Virus record (IMG/VR): IMGVR_UViG_3300030060_003274
Coordinates: 1 to 28,378 of that record
Reading direction: 5' to 3' (one strand)
Length of the DNA stretch: 28,378 nucleotides
DNA from: a virus
Shown here: piece after piece, positions 13,640 to 20,852 of the stretch
Position numbering within the stretch: position 1 is the stretch's first letter
Layout of the letters: each line of letters begins with the position of its first letter
The notes under the pieces: generated by a model
The model's database searches: none
What the model was told of the DNA's origin: nothing
What the model saw: the letters and a program-made list of their open reading frames with translations, nothing else
Translations under genes and position numbers: made by a program

Positions 13640-14483
13640 AGGAATACACACTAAATATTTATTAGATTATAAACACGGAAGAATAAAACAAGGGTTGCCT
13701 ATTGGTTGTAAGTTAGATGACTTTGTAGTATTTAAACCTAAACAACTTAACATCATACTTGGTCACGATAATGTAGGTAAATCTTATTTCGTGTTTTGGT
13801 ACTTTTTAACACTTGCACTTAAGCACGATTTAAAGTTTTGTTTATGGGCTGGAGAAAACCAATACGGTCAGATAATGCGTGATATGATTCAGATGTATAC
13901 AGGAGTGCCTTTTAAAGAATTACACGATTCACAAATAAGAAGCTACTCAACACATCTTGAACAATACTTTGACTTTATAGACAATTCAAGACTATACACA
14001 CCAGAAGAACTTTTAGAAGCTTTTAAAAACACGGATGCAGATTGTTGTTTAATTGATCCGTTTACAGGTTTAAGCCGTGAGTATGGTTATGAAGGCAACT
14101 ACAAGTTTCTGAATATGGCACGACAATTTGTAAACGAAACAGGAAAAACAATATACATAAGTACACACCCAACAAGCGAAAGTGGTAGGCAAGGCAATTT
14201 GTTTCCTAAAGGTCATATGTGGGATGGACATTTAAAGCCACCAATGGCAGCTTACGTTGAAGGTGGTAAAAGCTTCTTAAATCGGTGTGATGATTTTATT
14301 ACGATTCACAGATTAGTAAAACACGAAACAATGAAATACGTTACTTTAGTAAGCATTGACAAAATTAAAGACCGTGATACAGGTGGCGAACAAACACTTT
14401 TAGAAGACTATATTTTTTGCGATTTTAATAGTGGTTTAGGTTTTGAATTGTACGGTGTAAACCCTTTAGAAAAATTAAGATAG
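13629..14483 (+). CDS. RecA/DnaB-fold ATPase (helicase-like)
   Basis: A 284-aa P-loop protein. Walker A is GHDNVGKS (residues 45-52) and Walker B is CLIDPF (140-145), followed by the ISTHP sensor-like strand (178-182). The CLWAGENQ segment after the first helix is typical of RecA-like/AAA_25 proteins that act as replicative helicases (DnaB C-terminal half, RepA). No primase or N-terminal helicase domain is present, so it may act with host helicase parts or as a minimal hexameric helicase. It overlaps the preceding replication protein gene and supports phage DNA replication. Confidence 0.8.
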   Translation: MLSKGIHTKYLLDYKHGRIKQGLPIGCKLDDFVVFKPKQLNIILGHDNVGKSYFVFWYFLTLALKHDLKFCLWAGENQYGQIMRDMIQMYTGVPFKELHDSQIRSYSTHLEQYFDFIDNSRLYTPEELLEAFKNTDADCCLIDPFTGLSREYGYEGNYKFLNMARQFVNETGKTIYISTHPTSESGRQGNLFPKGHMWDGHLKPPMAAYVEGGKSFLNRCDDFITIHRLVKHETMKYVTLVSIDKIKDRDTGGEQTLLEDYIFCDFNSGLGFELYGVNPLEKLR

Positions 14484-14777
14484 ATGGAAAGCATAGATTT
14501 ACTAAAAGCAAAGATAAACCTACAAACTACAATAATAAAGTTTACAAGTAGTATAGAAGAATTACAAAAGACGCATCCAGAACGACACGATTTAATTAAT
14601 TCGATGCTTGAAAGTTTAGAAGATGTAGCCGAATTTCAATCCGTGTTTATGCAGTTAGAAGAAGAATTTATTTTAGAGTGCAAAACGAATTTACGTTTGC
14701 AAATGCAAATAAGCGAACAGAAACACGAAATAGATAAATTAAATATTTTAGTAGAAAACTTAAAAGAAGGTATTTAA
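14484..14777 (+). CDS. Coiled-coil protein of unknown function (97 aa)
   Basis: Begins directly after the ATPase stop and overlaps ninG by TAATG. The whole protein is predicted helical; the second half (LRLQMQISEQKHEIDKLNILVENL) shows leucine heptads. One cysteine, no catalytic motif, no membrane segment. As it sits between the helicase-like and recombination genes it may be an accessory subunit, but I do not recognise it. Confidence 0.68.
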   Translation: MESIDLLKAKINLQTTIIKFTSSIEELQKTHPERHDLINSMLESLEDVAEFQSVFMQLEEEFILECKTNLRLQMQISEQKHEIDKLNILVENLKEGI

Positions 14778-15316
14778 TGCCACGATGTAAACACTGTAAA
14801 GAAAAGTTTGAAGCTAAACACTTTAACCAAAAGTACTGCTTTAAAAGTGAGTGTGTTAAAGTGTGGGTAGAATCGGCAAAAGTAAAGAATTGGAAGAAAG
14901 AAAAGAAACGACTAAAAGACGAATTAGAAACGGTGCAAAGCTTAACTAAAAAAGCACAAACATACTTCAACGCATACATAAGAGCAAGGGATGAAGCAAA
15001 AGGTTATCCGTGTATATCTTGTGGTAAAGAATTACGCAAAGGCAATATAGATGCTGGTCATTATTTTTCTGCTGGTGGACACGGTTCTGTTAGGTTCAAT
15101 CCATTTAATTGCCACGCACAATGTAGTAGACCGTGCAATAAAGATAAAAGTGGTGATCTATTGAATTATCAAATAGGTATAGAAAAACGAATAGGTGGCG
15201 CAGAACTATTTAAGCTGCACGAAGAAGCGCACAAAATAAGAAAGTACACACGCGAAGAACTAAAAGAAATAATAGAATTGTATAAACAAAAAAAGAAGTT
15301 ATTGAATAAAAAGTAG
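14777..15316 (+). CDS. ninG: NinG/Rap-like recombination protein
   Basis: A 179-aa protein with the hallmarks of lambda NinG (Rap), a Holliday-junction/branched-DNA endonuclease. The N-terminal zinc-finger-like CKHCKEKFEAKHFNQKYC is followed by a long charged helix, then YIRARDEAKGYPCISCGKEL, NIDAGHYFSAGGHGSVRF and FNCHAQCSRPCNKDKSG, which form the HNH-like cysteine/histidine core, then a helical tail. Length is close to that of lambda NinG (about 200 aa). Adjacent ERF and YqaJ-like genes make a recombination block. Confidence 0.9.
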   Translation: MPRCKHCKEKFEAKHFNQKYCFKSECVKVWVESAKVKNWKKEKKRLKDELETVQSLTKKAQTYFNAYIRARDEAKGYPCISCGKELRKGNIDAGHYFSAGGHGSVRFNPFNCHAQCSRPCNKDKSGDLLNYQIGIEKRIGGAELFKLHEEAHKIRKYTREELKEIIELYKQKKKLLNKK

Positions 15317-15324
15317 TATATTTG
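15317..15324 (+). promoter_or_regulatory. Bacteroidota-type -7 box before the ERF gene
   Basis: TATATTTG stands directly after the ninG stop, 23 bp before the ERF start; the 31-bp gap is otherwise A-rich. It could start a separate recombination transcript. The -33 element is not evident. Confidence 0.55.
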
Positions 15325-15347
15325 TATACACATTTAAAAAATACATT

Positions 15348-15884
15348 ATGAAGAATACATTAATTGAAAGGTTGGGTGCTATCCAGCAAGAATTAAAAGC
15401 ACCAAAGAATCAGTTTAACAAGTTTGGCAATTACAAATACAGAAGTTGTGAAGATATTATGGAAGCCGTTAAGCCGTTATTAAGTGGTTTAGTATTGAAC
15501 TTAACAGATGAAGTAAAAGAAGCTGCTGGATATATGTACGTTGAAGCTACTGCAATGATTACCGATGGCAACAAAGTTCAAGCAGTAAAAGCACAAGCTG
15601 GTATTGATCCAAATCGTAAAGGTATGGACATAGCACAAAGCTTTGGTAGTTCATCAAGCTATGCAAGAAAGTATGCACTAAACGGATTGTTTTTAATTGA
15701 CGATACAAAAGATGCCGATAGTACGAACACACACGGCAAGGACAAAAACACGAAGAAAACTTTAACTAAATCAAGATTCGAAAGCGCATTAAAAGCAGTA
15801 CAAGAAGGCACATACACTAAAGAACAACTTAAAAGCCAATACGAACTTACTGACTTACAACTAAAAGCACTTAAAATATGTTAA
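15348..15884 (+). CDS. erf: ERF-family single-strand annealing protein
   Basis: A 178-aa protein matching the ERF family: the N-terminal LIERLGAIQQELKAPKNQFNKFGNYKYRSCEDI..., then a beta region, then GMDIAQSFGSSSSYARKYALNGLFLIDDTKD, the family's most conserved core, where DIAQSFGS-type and YARKYAL helices form the DNA-binding ring subunit. The C-terminus (EQLKSQYELTDLQLKALKIC) is a small helical tail. It anneals complementary single strands after resection by the nuclease encoded immediately downstream (7-bp overlap). Confidence 0.92.
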   Translation: MKNTLIERLGAIQQELKAPKNQFNKFGNYKYRSCEDIMEAVKPLLSGLVLNLTDEVKEAAGYMYVEATAMITDGNKVQAVKAQAGIDPNRKGMDIAQSFGSSSSYARKYALNGLFLIDDTKDADSTNTHGKDKNTKKTLTKSRFESALKAVQEGTYTKEQLKSQYELTDLQLKALKIC

Positions 15885-16546
15885 AAATAAGATGTAGTGC
15901 GTTAGGTAAAATAATGACCAATGCAAGAGGCAAGTCTGAAGTATTGAGTAAGACTTGCAAGACCTACTTACAGGAGTTAGCAATAGAAGAAATGTACGGC
16001 ATCAAGAAAGAGTTTTCAAGCCGTTACACAGATAAAGGTAATATCGTTGAGAACGAATCAATAGAACTTGCACAACAAGTTTTAGATTGTGGCTTTATGC
16101 ACAAGAACGAAGAACACTTGAGCAACGATTACTTAACAGGAACACCAGACGTAAACACGAAAGATATTCTTTTAGATATCAAAAGTAGTTACGATGGAAC
16201 GACGTTTCCATTCTTTGCCGAAGAAATACCAACTAAAGATTATTATTATCAACTAATGGGCTATATGGCACTAACTGGCAAGACTGAAAGCTTACTTGTG
16301 TATTGCTTAACAAACACACCAAGCGAAATAGTAGAAGACGAAGTAAGACGTGAACATTGGAAGAATCATTTGATTGATGAAAGCGAAGAACTGCGCCAAG
16401 AAGTAGAAGCCAAACACAACTTTGACCATATACCTACAGAAAAACGAATCAAGACGTTTGAAGTAAACTATGACGAAGAAGTAATACAAGCAATCTACAA
16501 ACGAATAGAAGAGTGCAGAGAATACTATAATACTTTAATAGGATGA
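15878..16546 (+). CDS. YqaJ-type PD-(D/E)XK exonuclease
   Basis: A 222-aa protein. A conserved early glutamate (Glu58 or Glu60, in GNIVENESIELA), GTPDV (Asp91), LLDIKSS (Asp100 and Lys102) and the downstream YYYQLMGYMALTG (Gln125) form a YqaJ/lambda-exonuclease-like active site. It would resect double-stranded ends 5' to 3', producing substrates for the ERF annealase. The overlap with the next small gene is ATGA. Such ERF plus YqaJ pairs are a standard phage recombination system. Confidence 0.88.
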   Translation: MLKIRCSALGKIMTNARGKSEVLSKTCKTYLQELAIEEMYGIKKEFSSRYTDKGNIVENESIELAQQVLDCGFMHKNEEHLSNDYLTGTPDVNTKDILLDIKSSYDGTTFPFFAEEIPTKDYYYQLMGYMALTGKTESLLVYCLTNTPSEIVEDEVRREHWKNHLIDESEELRQEVEAKHNFDHIPTEKRIKTFEVNYDEEVIQAIYKRIEECREYYNTLIG

Positions 16547-16677
16547 AAACACGAAAGAATGACATCGTTACAATAAGAGTAACACAAGAAGAAAAAAAGC
16601 TTTTAAAAGAAAAAGCAAGGCGGCAGCGAAAGACGTTGAGTGCCTATATTTTAAGTGAAACAATAAATAATAAATAA
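16543..16677 (+). CDS. Ribbon-helix-helix DNA-binding protein (44 aa)
   Basis: The start overlaps the nuclease stop (ATGA). A short basic beta strand (DIVTIRVTQEE) leads to two helices (EEKKLLKEKARRQRK and TLSAYILSETINNK), the pattern of Arc/CopG and MobC-like RHH proteins. It lies among recombination genes and is followed at once by the start of the SSB-tip protein. At this size it would bind DNA as a dimer, and it is the only obvious transcription-repressor-like protein in the window. Confidence 0.72.
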   Translation: MKTRKNDIVTIRVTQEEKKLLKEKARRQRKTLSAYILSETINNK

Positions 16678-16920
16678 ATGGAACAGAAAGACAACACAGG
16701 TGCAATCTTTAAAAACGATTACAAAAAAACGGAAACGCAACCAGATTACAAAGGCAAAGCTATGATCGATGGCAAAGAAAAAGAAGTAGCACTATGGCTA
16801 AACGAATCTAAAAACGGCAAGAAGTATTTTAGTGTTAAGTTTTCAGAACCGTACCAAGCAGAAGTAGAAGCTGGATATGGACACAAACCAAAAGAAGATA
16901 AAAACGATTTACCGTTTTAA
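16678..16920 (+). CDS. Small SSB-like or DUF736-like protein with an SSB-type C-terminal tip
   Basis: An 80-aa protein. NTGAIFKNDYKKTETQPDYKGKAMIDGKEKEVALWLNES resembles the small single-strand-binding-like DUF736 proteins. It ends in KNDLPF, close to the DDIPF tip that bacterial SSB uses to recruit repair and replication proteins. The position right after ERF, the nuclease and an RHH gene fits a role as a phage single-strand-binding or host-SSB-competing protein. There is no canonical full OB-fold length (SSB is about 110 aa domain), so it would be a compact or derived version. Confidence 0.68.
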   Translation: MEQKDNTGAIFKNDYKKTETQPDYKGKAMIDGKEKEVALWLNESKNGKKYFSVKFSEPYQAEVEAGYGHKPKEDKNDLPF

Positions 16921-16924
16921 TTTG

Positions 16925-16932
16925 TATCTTTG
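16925..16932 (+). promoter_or_regulatory. Bacteroidota-type -7 box before a short terminated transcript
   Basis: TATCTTTG, a TAnnTTTG match 5 bases after the stop of the SSB-tip gene and 29 bases before the terminator hairpin. Any RNA starting here would be about 50 nt unless it reads through the terminator. Confidence 0.4.
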
Positions 16933-16961
16933 ATTTTTGATTAGGTTAATTTGTATAAGGT

Positions 16962-16988
16962 AAGCGCTCAGAGATGGGCGCTTTTTTT
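16962..16988 (+). terminator. Rho-independent terminator closing the recombination operon
   Basis: AAGCGCTC (16962-16969) pairs with GGGCGCTT (16976-16983), with two G:T-type contacts at the inner end, a 6-nt loop and seven Ts. It separates the recombination genes from the sigma-like gene. Confidence 0.88.
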
Positions 16989-17041
16989 ATTGACAACTAT
17001 TTGTTTAAAAGTTCGTCTATACACTATTAGAAAATAATCAT

Positions 17042-17049
17042 TACTTTTG
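17042..17049 (+). promoter_or_regulatory. Bacteroidota-type -7 box before the sigma-like gene
   Basis: TACTTTTG, a TAnnTTTG match after a terminator and 15 bp before the start at 17065, so the 5' untranslated region would be about 10 bases. The following TTTTGTTTAGAT word also occurs in the 4393-4603 region. Confidence 0.6.
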
Positions 17050-17064
17050 TTTAGATACTAACCA

Positions 17065-17598
17065 ATGAACTGGCTTAAAAAAGTTGCGAAGTTTCACGAT
17101 GACTATGTACGCATAGTTCAAAGTTATGGCGAAGAACTTTATGCAGAAGACATTGTTCAAGAAATGTATTTACGCTTAAACAAGTATGCAGACGTTTCAA
17201 AGATTCTACGAAAAGACGGATCAGTAAACCGAGCATACATTCACTTTACATTAAGAAATATATTTTGCGACTTAATGAAACAAAGAAAGAAACATCAGAA
17301 AGTAGATATACACGAATGCAGAAACTTGGGAGTAGAATATGACTACATAGAAAAGCAAGATGCCGAAATGATTTTAGAAGCAAGAATACAAGCCGAAGTA
17401 AGCACTTGGCATTGGTTTGACCAGCGCATTTTTAATATATATCGAAACGACAAAATATCAATGCGTGAGTTAAGTAAGCAAACACGAATAGGCACAAGCA
17501 CAATATTTCATACGATTAAGTATTGCAAAGAAAGAATAAAAGAAAACATAAGCGAAGATTACGAAGATTACATAAATAAAGATTACGAAAAGATATGA
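17065..17598 (+). CDS. Sigma-70-family (ECF-like) sigma factor
   Basis: A 177-aa protein with the two-domain layout of small sigma factors. YAEDIVQEMYLRLNKY (residues 26-41) resembles region 2.1/2.2, and AYIHFTLRNIFCDLMKQRKKH (57-77) resembles 2.3/2.4, which melts and reads the -10 region. MRELSKQTRIGTSTIFHTIKYCKERIKE (133-160) is a region-4 helix-turn-helix for the -35 region. The linker is short. It has its own TAnnTTTG promoter, and its stop overlaps the next start (ATGA). A phage sigma could redirect host polymerase to late genes; its target sites are unproven. Confidence 0.75.
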   Translation: MNWLKKVAKFHDDYVRIVQSYGEELYAEDIVQEMYLRLNKYADVSKILRKDGSVNRAYIHFTLRNIFCDLMKQRKKHQKVDIHECRNLGVEYDYIEKQDAEMILEARIQAEVSTWHWFDQRIFNIYRNDKISMRELSKQTRIGTSTIFHTIKYCKERIKENISEDYEDYINKDYEKI

Positions 17599-17996
17599 GC
17601 GAACCAAAAAAGAAAACGAGAAAAAAACGAACTACTAAAAAGAAAGAACCTAAAGGAGTAGGCGACATAGTAGAAACAGTATTAGAAAAAACAGGAGTAG
17701 CAGCAGTTGCAAAGTTTGTACTTGGTGAAGATTGTGGATGCGAAGAACGAAAGCAAAAGCTTAATGAGATGTTTAGTAGAACACGAAAGCCAGAGTGCCT
17801 ACAGGAAGACGAATACAAATGGTTACACGAATGGTTTACAATAGAAAGAAATACTATTAAGCCAACAGAACAACAAGCACTACTAAAAATATACAATAGA
17901 ATATTTAAAGTAAAGCAAAACCCTACAAGTTGTGCAAGTTGTATTCGTGAAATTATAGAGAAAATGAGAAAAGTATATTTAACATACGAAGACTAA
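17595..17996 (+). CDS. Conserved Cys-containing phage protein (133 aa)
   Basis: A very basic N-terminal tail (KKKTRKKRTTKKKEPK) precedes a domain with GVGDIVETVLEKTGVAAVAKFVLGEDCGCEERK and a later SCASCIREIIEKMRKVY. The paired CGC and C-x-x-C positions could bind zinc. TIKPTEQQALLKIYNRIFKVKQNP lies between. I recognise the pattern from Bacteroidota phages and prophages, where it lies close to terminase genes, but no function is assigned. It overlaps the sigma gene by ATGA and is spaced one base from the ParB-domain gene. Confidence 0.75.
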   Translation: MSEPKKKTRKKRTTKKKEPKGVGDIVETVLEKTGVAAVAKFVLGEDCGCEERKQKLNEMFSRTRKPECLQEDEYKWLHEWFTIERNTIKPTEQQALLKIYNRIFKVKQNPTSCASCIREIIEKMRKVYLTYED

Positions 17997-17997
17997 T

Positions 17998-18597
17998 ATG
18001 AAAACAGAAAGGGTAAAGATTAGCAACGTAAAAACGAATCCAAACAATCCACGATTAATAAAAGACGATAAATTTAAAAAGCTTGTAAGGTCAATAAAGG
18101 AGTTTCCAGAGATGTTACAAATAAGACCAATAGTTGTAGATAAAGACAATATTGTACTCGGTGGAAATATGAGATTAAGGGCTTGTAAAGAAGCTGGATT
18201 AAAAGAAGTTTATATAGTCAAAGCAGACCAACTTACAGAGAAACAACAAAGAGAATTTATTATAAAAGATAATGTTGGGTTTGGAGAATGGGACTGGGAT
18301 GATTTAGCAAACGAATGGGATGTAGATGAGTTAGAAGATTGGGGTTTAGATTTACCTGTTTACATAGAGGATAGTGATGAGTTTGGAACTGACTTTAGTT
18401 TAGCAGATGGAGAAAAAGAACCATTTCAACAAATGACTTTTACTTTAGCAGATGAACAGGCAGAGCAAATTAAAAACGCAATAACAGATATTAAGCAAAC
18501 AGAAGAATATAAATACTGCGAAACTATGGGCAACGAAAACACGAATGGAAATGCTTTATATTTAATTATTATGCAATGGGCAGAGCAAAGGAAATAA
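17998..18597 (+). CDS. ParB/Srx-domain protein
   Basis: A 199-aa protein. Residues 1 to about 100 match the ParB N-terminal (ParB/sulfiredoxin-like) fold: VKTNPNNPRLIKDDKFKKLVRSIKEF, a central IVVDKDNIVLGGNMRLRACKEAGLKEV with the GGxxRxxA nucleotide-binding motif, and LTEKQQREFIIKDN. A segment with WDWDDLANEWDVDELEDWGLDLP follows, typical of ParB-domain proteins linked to phage DNA methyltransferases. The remaining C-terminal 80 residues are unassigned. It overlaps the Mom-like gene by 22 bp, so the two are likely translated together. A DNA-modification or nuclease partner role is likely. Confidence 0.85.
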   Translation: MKTERVKISNVKTNPNNPRLIKDDKFKKLVRSIKEFPEMLQIRPIVVDKDNIVLGGNMRLRACKEAGLKEVYIVKADQLTEKQQREFIIKDNVGFGEWDWDDLANEWDVDELEDWGLDLPVYIEDSDEFGTDFSLADGEKEPFQQMTFTLADEQAEQIKNAITDIKQTEEYKYCETMGNENTNGNALYLIIMQWAEQRK

Positions 18598-19262
18598 TTG
18601 TAAAGGTAATACCAAGTAAAATAGCTAATGAGTTTGTAAAAAAGCATCATTACTCTGGTAAGGTTGTGCCAAATAGTACATTGCACTTTGGCTGCTTTTT
18701 AGATAATAAACTTCACGGAGTTATGCAATATGGAAGTCCGTTTATGAAAACCAAAGTGCTTTCATTAGTTCATAATACAGGTTGGAATGAAATGCTGGAA
18801 CTAAACAGAATGGCTTTTGATAATTACTTGCCCAAGTATTCAGAAAGCAGATGTATTGCAATTAGCATTAAACTTATTAAAAAAAACGCACCACAAATAA
18901 AATGGATATTGTCATTTGCAGACGGCACACAATGTGGAGATGGCACAATATATAGGGCAAGTGGCTTTGTTTTAACGTCTATTAAACAAAACAACTCTAT
19001 TATAAAATTATCAAATGGCAATATAGTTGCAGCTATGACATATACAAAAGGTAAAAATATTTTAAAACAGGGTGGCAGAGCTGGGATACCAAAAAATGCA
19101 GAAAAATTAAAAGGAAATATGTTTAGATATATTTATTTAATAGATAAGAATTGTAAAATTAACACAGAAATTTTACCGTTTAGCGAAATAGACAAACAAG
19201 ATGCTGGAATGTATAAAGGCAAAAAAATAAGTTTAAGTGAAAGAAATAGAGCGCAGCAATAG
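18576..19262 (+). CDS. Mom-like DNA modification protein
   Basis: A 228-aa protein with the conserved segments of the phage Mu Mom family: FVKKHHYSG (20-28), FGCFLDNKLHGVMQYGSP (38-55), MLELNRMAFDNYLPKYSESR (73-92), WILSFADGTQCGDGTIYRASGF (110-131). Mom converts adenines of phage DNA into N6-carbamoylmethyl-adenine, protecting it from restriction. The fold is GNAT-like. The gene is AT-richer than its neighbours and its 3' end overlaps a tRNA-like element on the other strand. Its start is inside the ParB-domain gene. Members of this family are found near ParB and terminase genes in other phages, from memory. Confidence 0.82.
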   Translation: MGRAKEIIVKVIPSKIANEFVKKHHYSGKVVPNSTLHFGCFLDNKLHGVMQYGSPFMKTKVLSLVHNTGWNEMLELNRMAFDNYLPKYSESRCIAISIKLIKKNAPQIKWILSFADGTQCGDGTIYRASGFVLTSIKQNNSIIKLSNGNIVAAMTYTKGKNILKQGGRAGIPKNAEKLKGNMFRYIYLIDKNCKINTEILPFSEIDKQDAGMYKGKKISLSERNRAQQ

Positions 19263-19321
19263 ATTCGAACTTTACTTTTATTCTGGAATGAATAATGTGC
19301 TACCAATTACACTAACTGCGC
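19250..19321 (-). tRNA. tRNA-like element on the opposite strand (degenerate; Gly-TCC or Trp-CCA possible)
   Basis: Read on the minus strand, 19321 down to 19251 folds as a cloverleaf. The acceptor stem has 7 pairs (GCGCAGT / GCTGCGC, one G:T). The D arm is GTGT...GCAC around AATTGGTA, with the expected GG. The anticodon stem is TTATT / AATAA with an 8-base loop CATTCCAG, and the T loop is TTCGAAT. The T stem has two mismatches and the anticodon loop is one base too long, so the anticodon is uncertain (TCC or CCA). It overlaps the last 13 bases of the Mom-like gene. It may be a degenerate phage tRNA or a tRNA fragment taken from a host. Confidence 0.5.
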
Positions 19322-19344
19322 TTATGAAACAAATATAATAAAAA

Positions 19345-19686
19345 ATGGCGAACGAAGAAAACTTAATACCATATCAAAAAGGACAAAGTGGCAATCCTAA
19401 AGGCAGACCAAAAGGAAGCAAGAACAGAAGCACCATTGCAAAGAAATGGCTACAGGTAGAACAAGACTTAAAGAATCCGTTAACAGGCGAAAATGAAACA
19501 ATGTCCCAAGAAGATTTAATGACATTAGCACTAATTAAAAAAGCTCGTGAAGGAGATGCAACGGCATACCAAAAATTATTAGATAGTGCTTATGGTGCGC
19601 CTGTCCAACAAGTTGAACAAACAAATATTGAACTACCATTTTTTAATTTAGATGCTGATAGAAACGACGGCAGCAAAGAAGATTAA
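19345..19686 (+). CDS. terS: Terminase small subunit-like protein (DUF5681)
   Basis: A 113-aa protein. The N-terminal YQKGQSGNPKGRPKGSKN (residues 9-26) is the DUF5681 signature, often seen in phage small terminases and DNA-binding proteins. A helical part (SQEDLMTLALIKKAREGDATAYQKLLDSAYG) resembles the oligomerising region. It overlaps the large terminase by 35 bp, the usual arrangement. It would recognise packaging sites and load the large subunit. Confidence 0.82.
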   Translation: MANEENLIPYQKGQSGNPKGRPKGSKNRSTIAKKWLQVEQDLKNPLTGENETMSQEDLMTLALIKKAREGDATAYQKLLDSAYGAPVQQVEQTNIELPFFNLDADRNDGSKED

Positions 19687-20812
19687 TGCGTTAAAAAAAC
19701 GAATTAAAATTATACAAGGTGGCACAAGTGCTTCCAAGACATTCAGTACGCTTTTTATTTTGATTAATAAAGCTATGTTCTATGACAATTTAGAAATAAG
19801 CGTAGTAGCAGAATCAATACCCCATTTAAGAAGGGGAGCAGTTAGAGATTTTGAAAAGATAATGAAATGGGGACGTAGATATACACAAACCAGCTTTAAC
19901 AAATCTTTACTTAAATACCAATTTCAAAACGGCAGTTTCATTGAGTTCTTTTCAGCAGACGATGCAAGTAAGTTGCGAGGTGCAAGAAGGGACATACTTT
20001 ATATTAACGAGTGTAACAATGTAAGCTTTGATGCGTACAACGAACTTTCAATAAGAACAAAGAAAGAAATTTATCTTGATTTTAATCCGAGTAACGAGTT
20101 CTGGGTGCATAATGAATTAAAAGGCGAAGACGATACTGATTTTATAATTTTAACGTACAAGGACAATGAAGCACTTGATGATGGTATTGTACAACAAATA
20201 GAAAAGAATCGCTTAAAAGCGAAGACAAGCACATATTGGCGCAATTGGTGGCTTGTGTATGGAGAAGGAAAAATCGGACAACTTCAAGGCGCAGTATTCA
20301 GCAACTATAAAATCATTGACACAATACCAACGGAAGCAAGATTAATTGGCATAGGAATGGACTTTGGATATACGAACGACCCTACGTCAATTATCGAAGT
20401 ATACAAACTTAACGAAACACGAATCCTAAACGAAGTAACATACCAAACAGGTTTACTAAATAGCGACATAGCAAAACTACTTCCTAAAAACGTACCTGTA
20501 TATGCAGATAGTGCCGAGCCAAAAAGTATAAGAACAATTCAATTAGCTGGAATCACAATCAAAGGTGTAACAAAAGGCAAAGATTCTATAAATTATGGTA
20601 TTGACGTTATGCAACGTGAAGACTATTTAGTAACATCACAAAGCACAAACTTGATTAAAGAGTTAAGAAGCTACTGCTGGGACACCGACAAGACAGGTAA
20701 ACGACTAAACAAACCGGTTGACAATTTTAATCACGCAATTGATGCCGTCCGTTATCACGAAATGGAGACTTTGGGTATGAACAAGAACTATGGTTCTTAT
20801 TCGATTTTATAG
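19652..20812 (+). CDS. terL: Terminase large subunit
   Basis: A 386-aa packaging motor. The ATPase part has a Walker A variant IQGGTSASKT (21-30) and Walker B DILYINE (114-120). The nuclease part has Asp237 in GMDFGYTNDPTS, Asp286 in VYADSAEP and Asp364 in NHAIDAVRY, the RNase-H-like metal ligands. The order and the Gly-Gly-Thr-Ser-Ala-Ser-Lys-Thr loop fit the PBSX/Terminase_6-like class. It cuts concatemers and pumps DNA into the prohead. Tail genes, not the portal, follow it here, which is unusual. Confidence 0.93.
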   Translation: MLIETTAAKKINALKKRIKIIQGGTSASKTFSTLFILINKAMFYDNLEISVVAESIPHLRRGAVRDFEKIMKWGRRYTQTSFNKSLLKYQFQNGSFIEFFSADDASKLRGARRDILYINECNNVSFDAYNELSIRTKKEIYLDFNPSNEFWVHNELKGEDDTDFIILTYKDNEALDDGIVQQIEKNRLKAKTSTYWRNWWLVYGEGKIGQLQGAVFSNYKIIDTIPTEARLIGIGMDFGYTNDPTSIIEVYKLNETRILNEVTYQTGLLNSDIAKLLPKNVPVYADSAEPKSIRTIQLAGITIKGVTKGKDSINYGIDVMQREDYLVTSQSTNLIKELRSYCWDTDKTGKRLNKPVDNFNHAIDAVRYHEMETLGMNKNYGSYSIL

Positions 20813-20835
20813 CACTATTACAAAAACACGAAAAA

Positions 20836-20852
20836 TAAGTTATTAATATATG
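20836..20852 (+). promoter_or_regulatory. Late start motif, copy 4
   Basis: TAAGTTATTAATATATG, the final ATG being the start at 20850. It matches the 28188 copy at 14 of 17 positions. It lies in the 37-bp gap after the large terminase, before the tail chaperone gene. Confidence 0.42.

Noticed and set aside
19250-19321. tRNA-like element as an attP integration site
   Set aside because: No integrase or excisionase gene is visible anywhere in the genome, so an attachment-site role cannot be supported.
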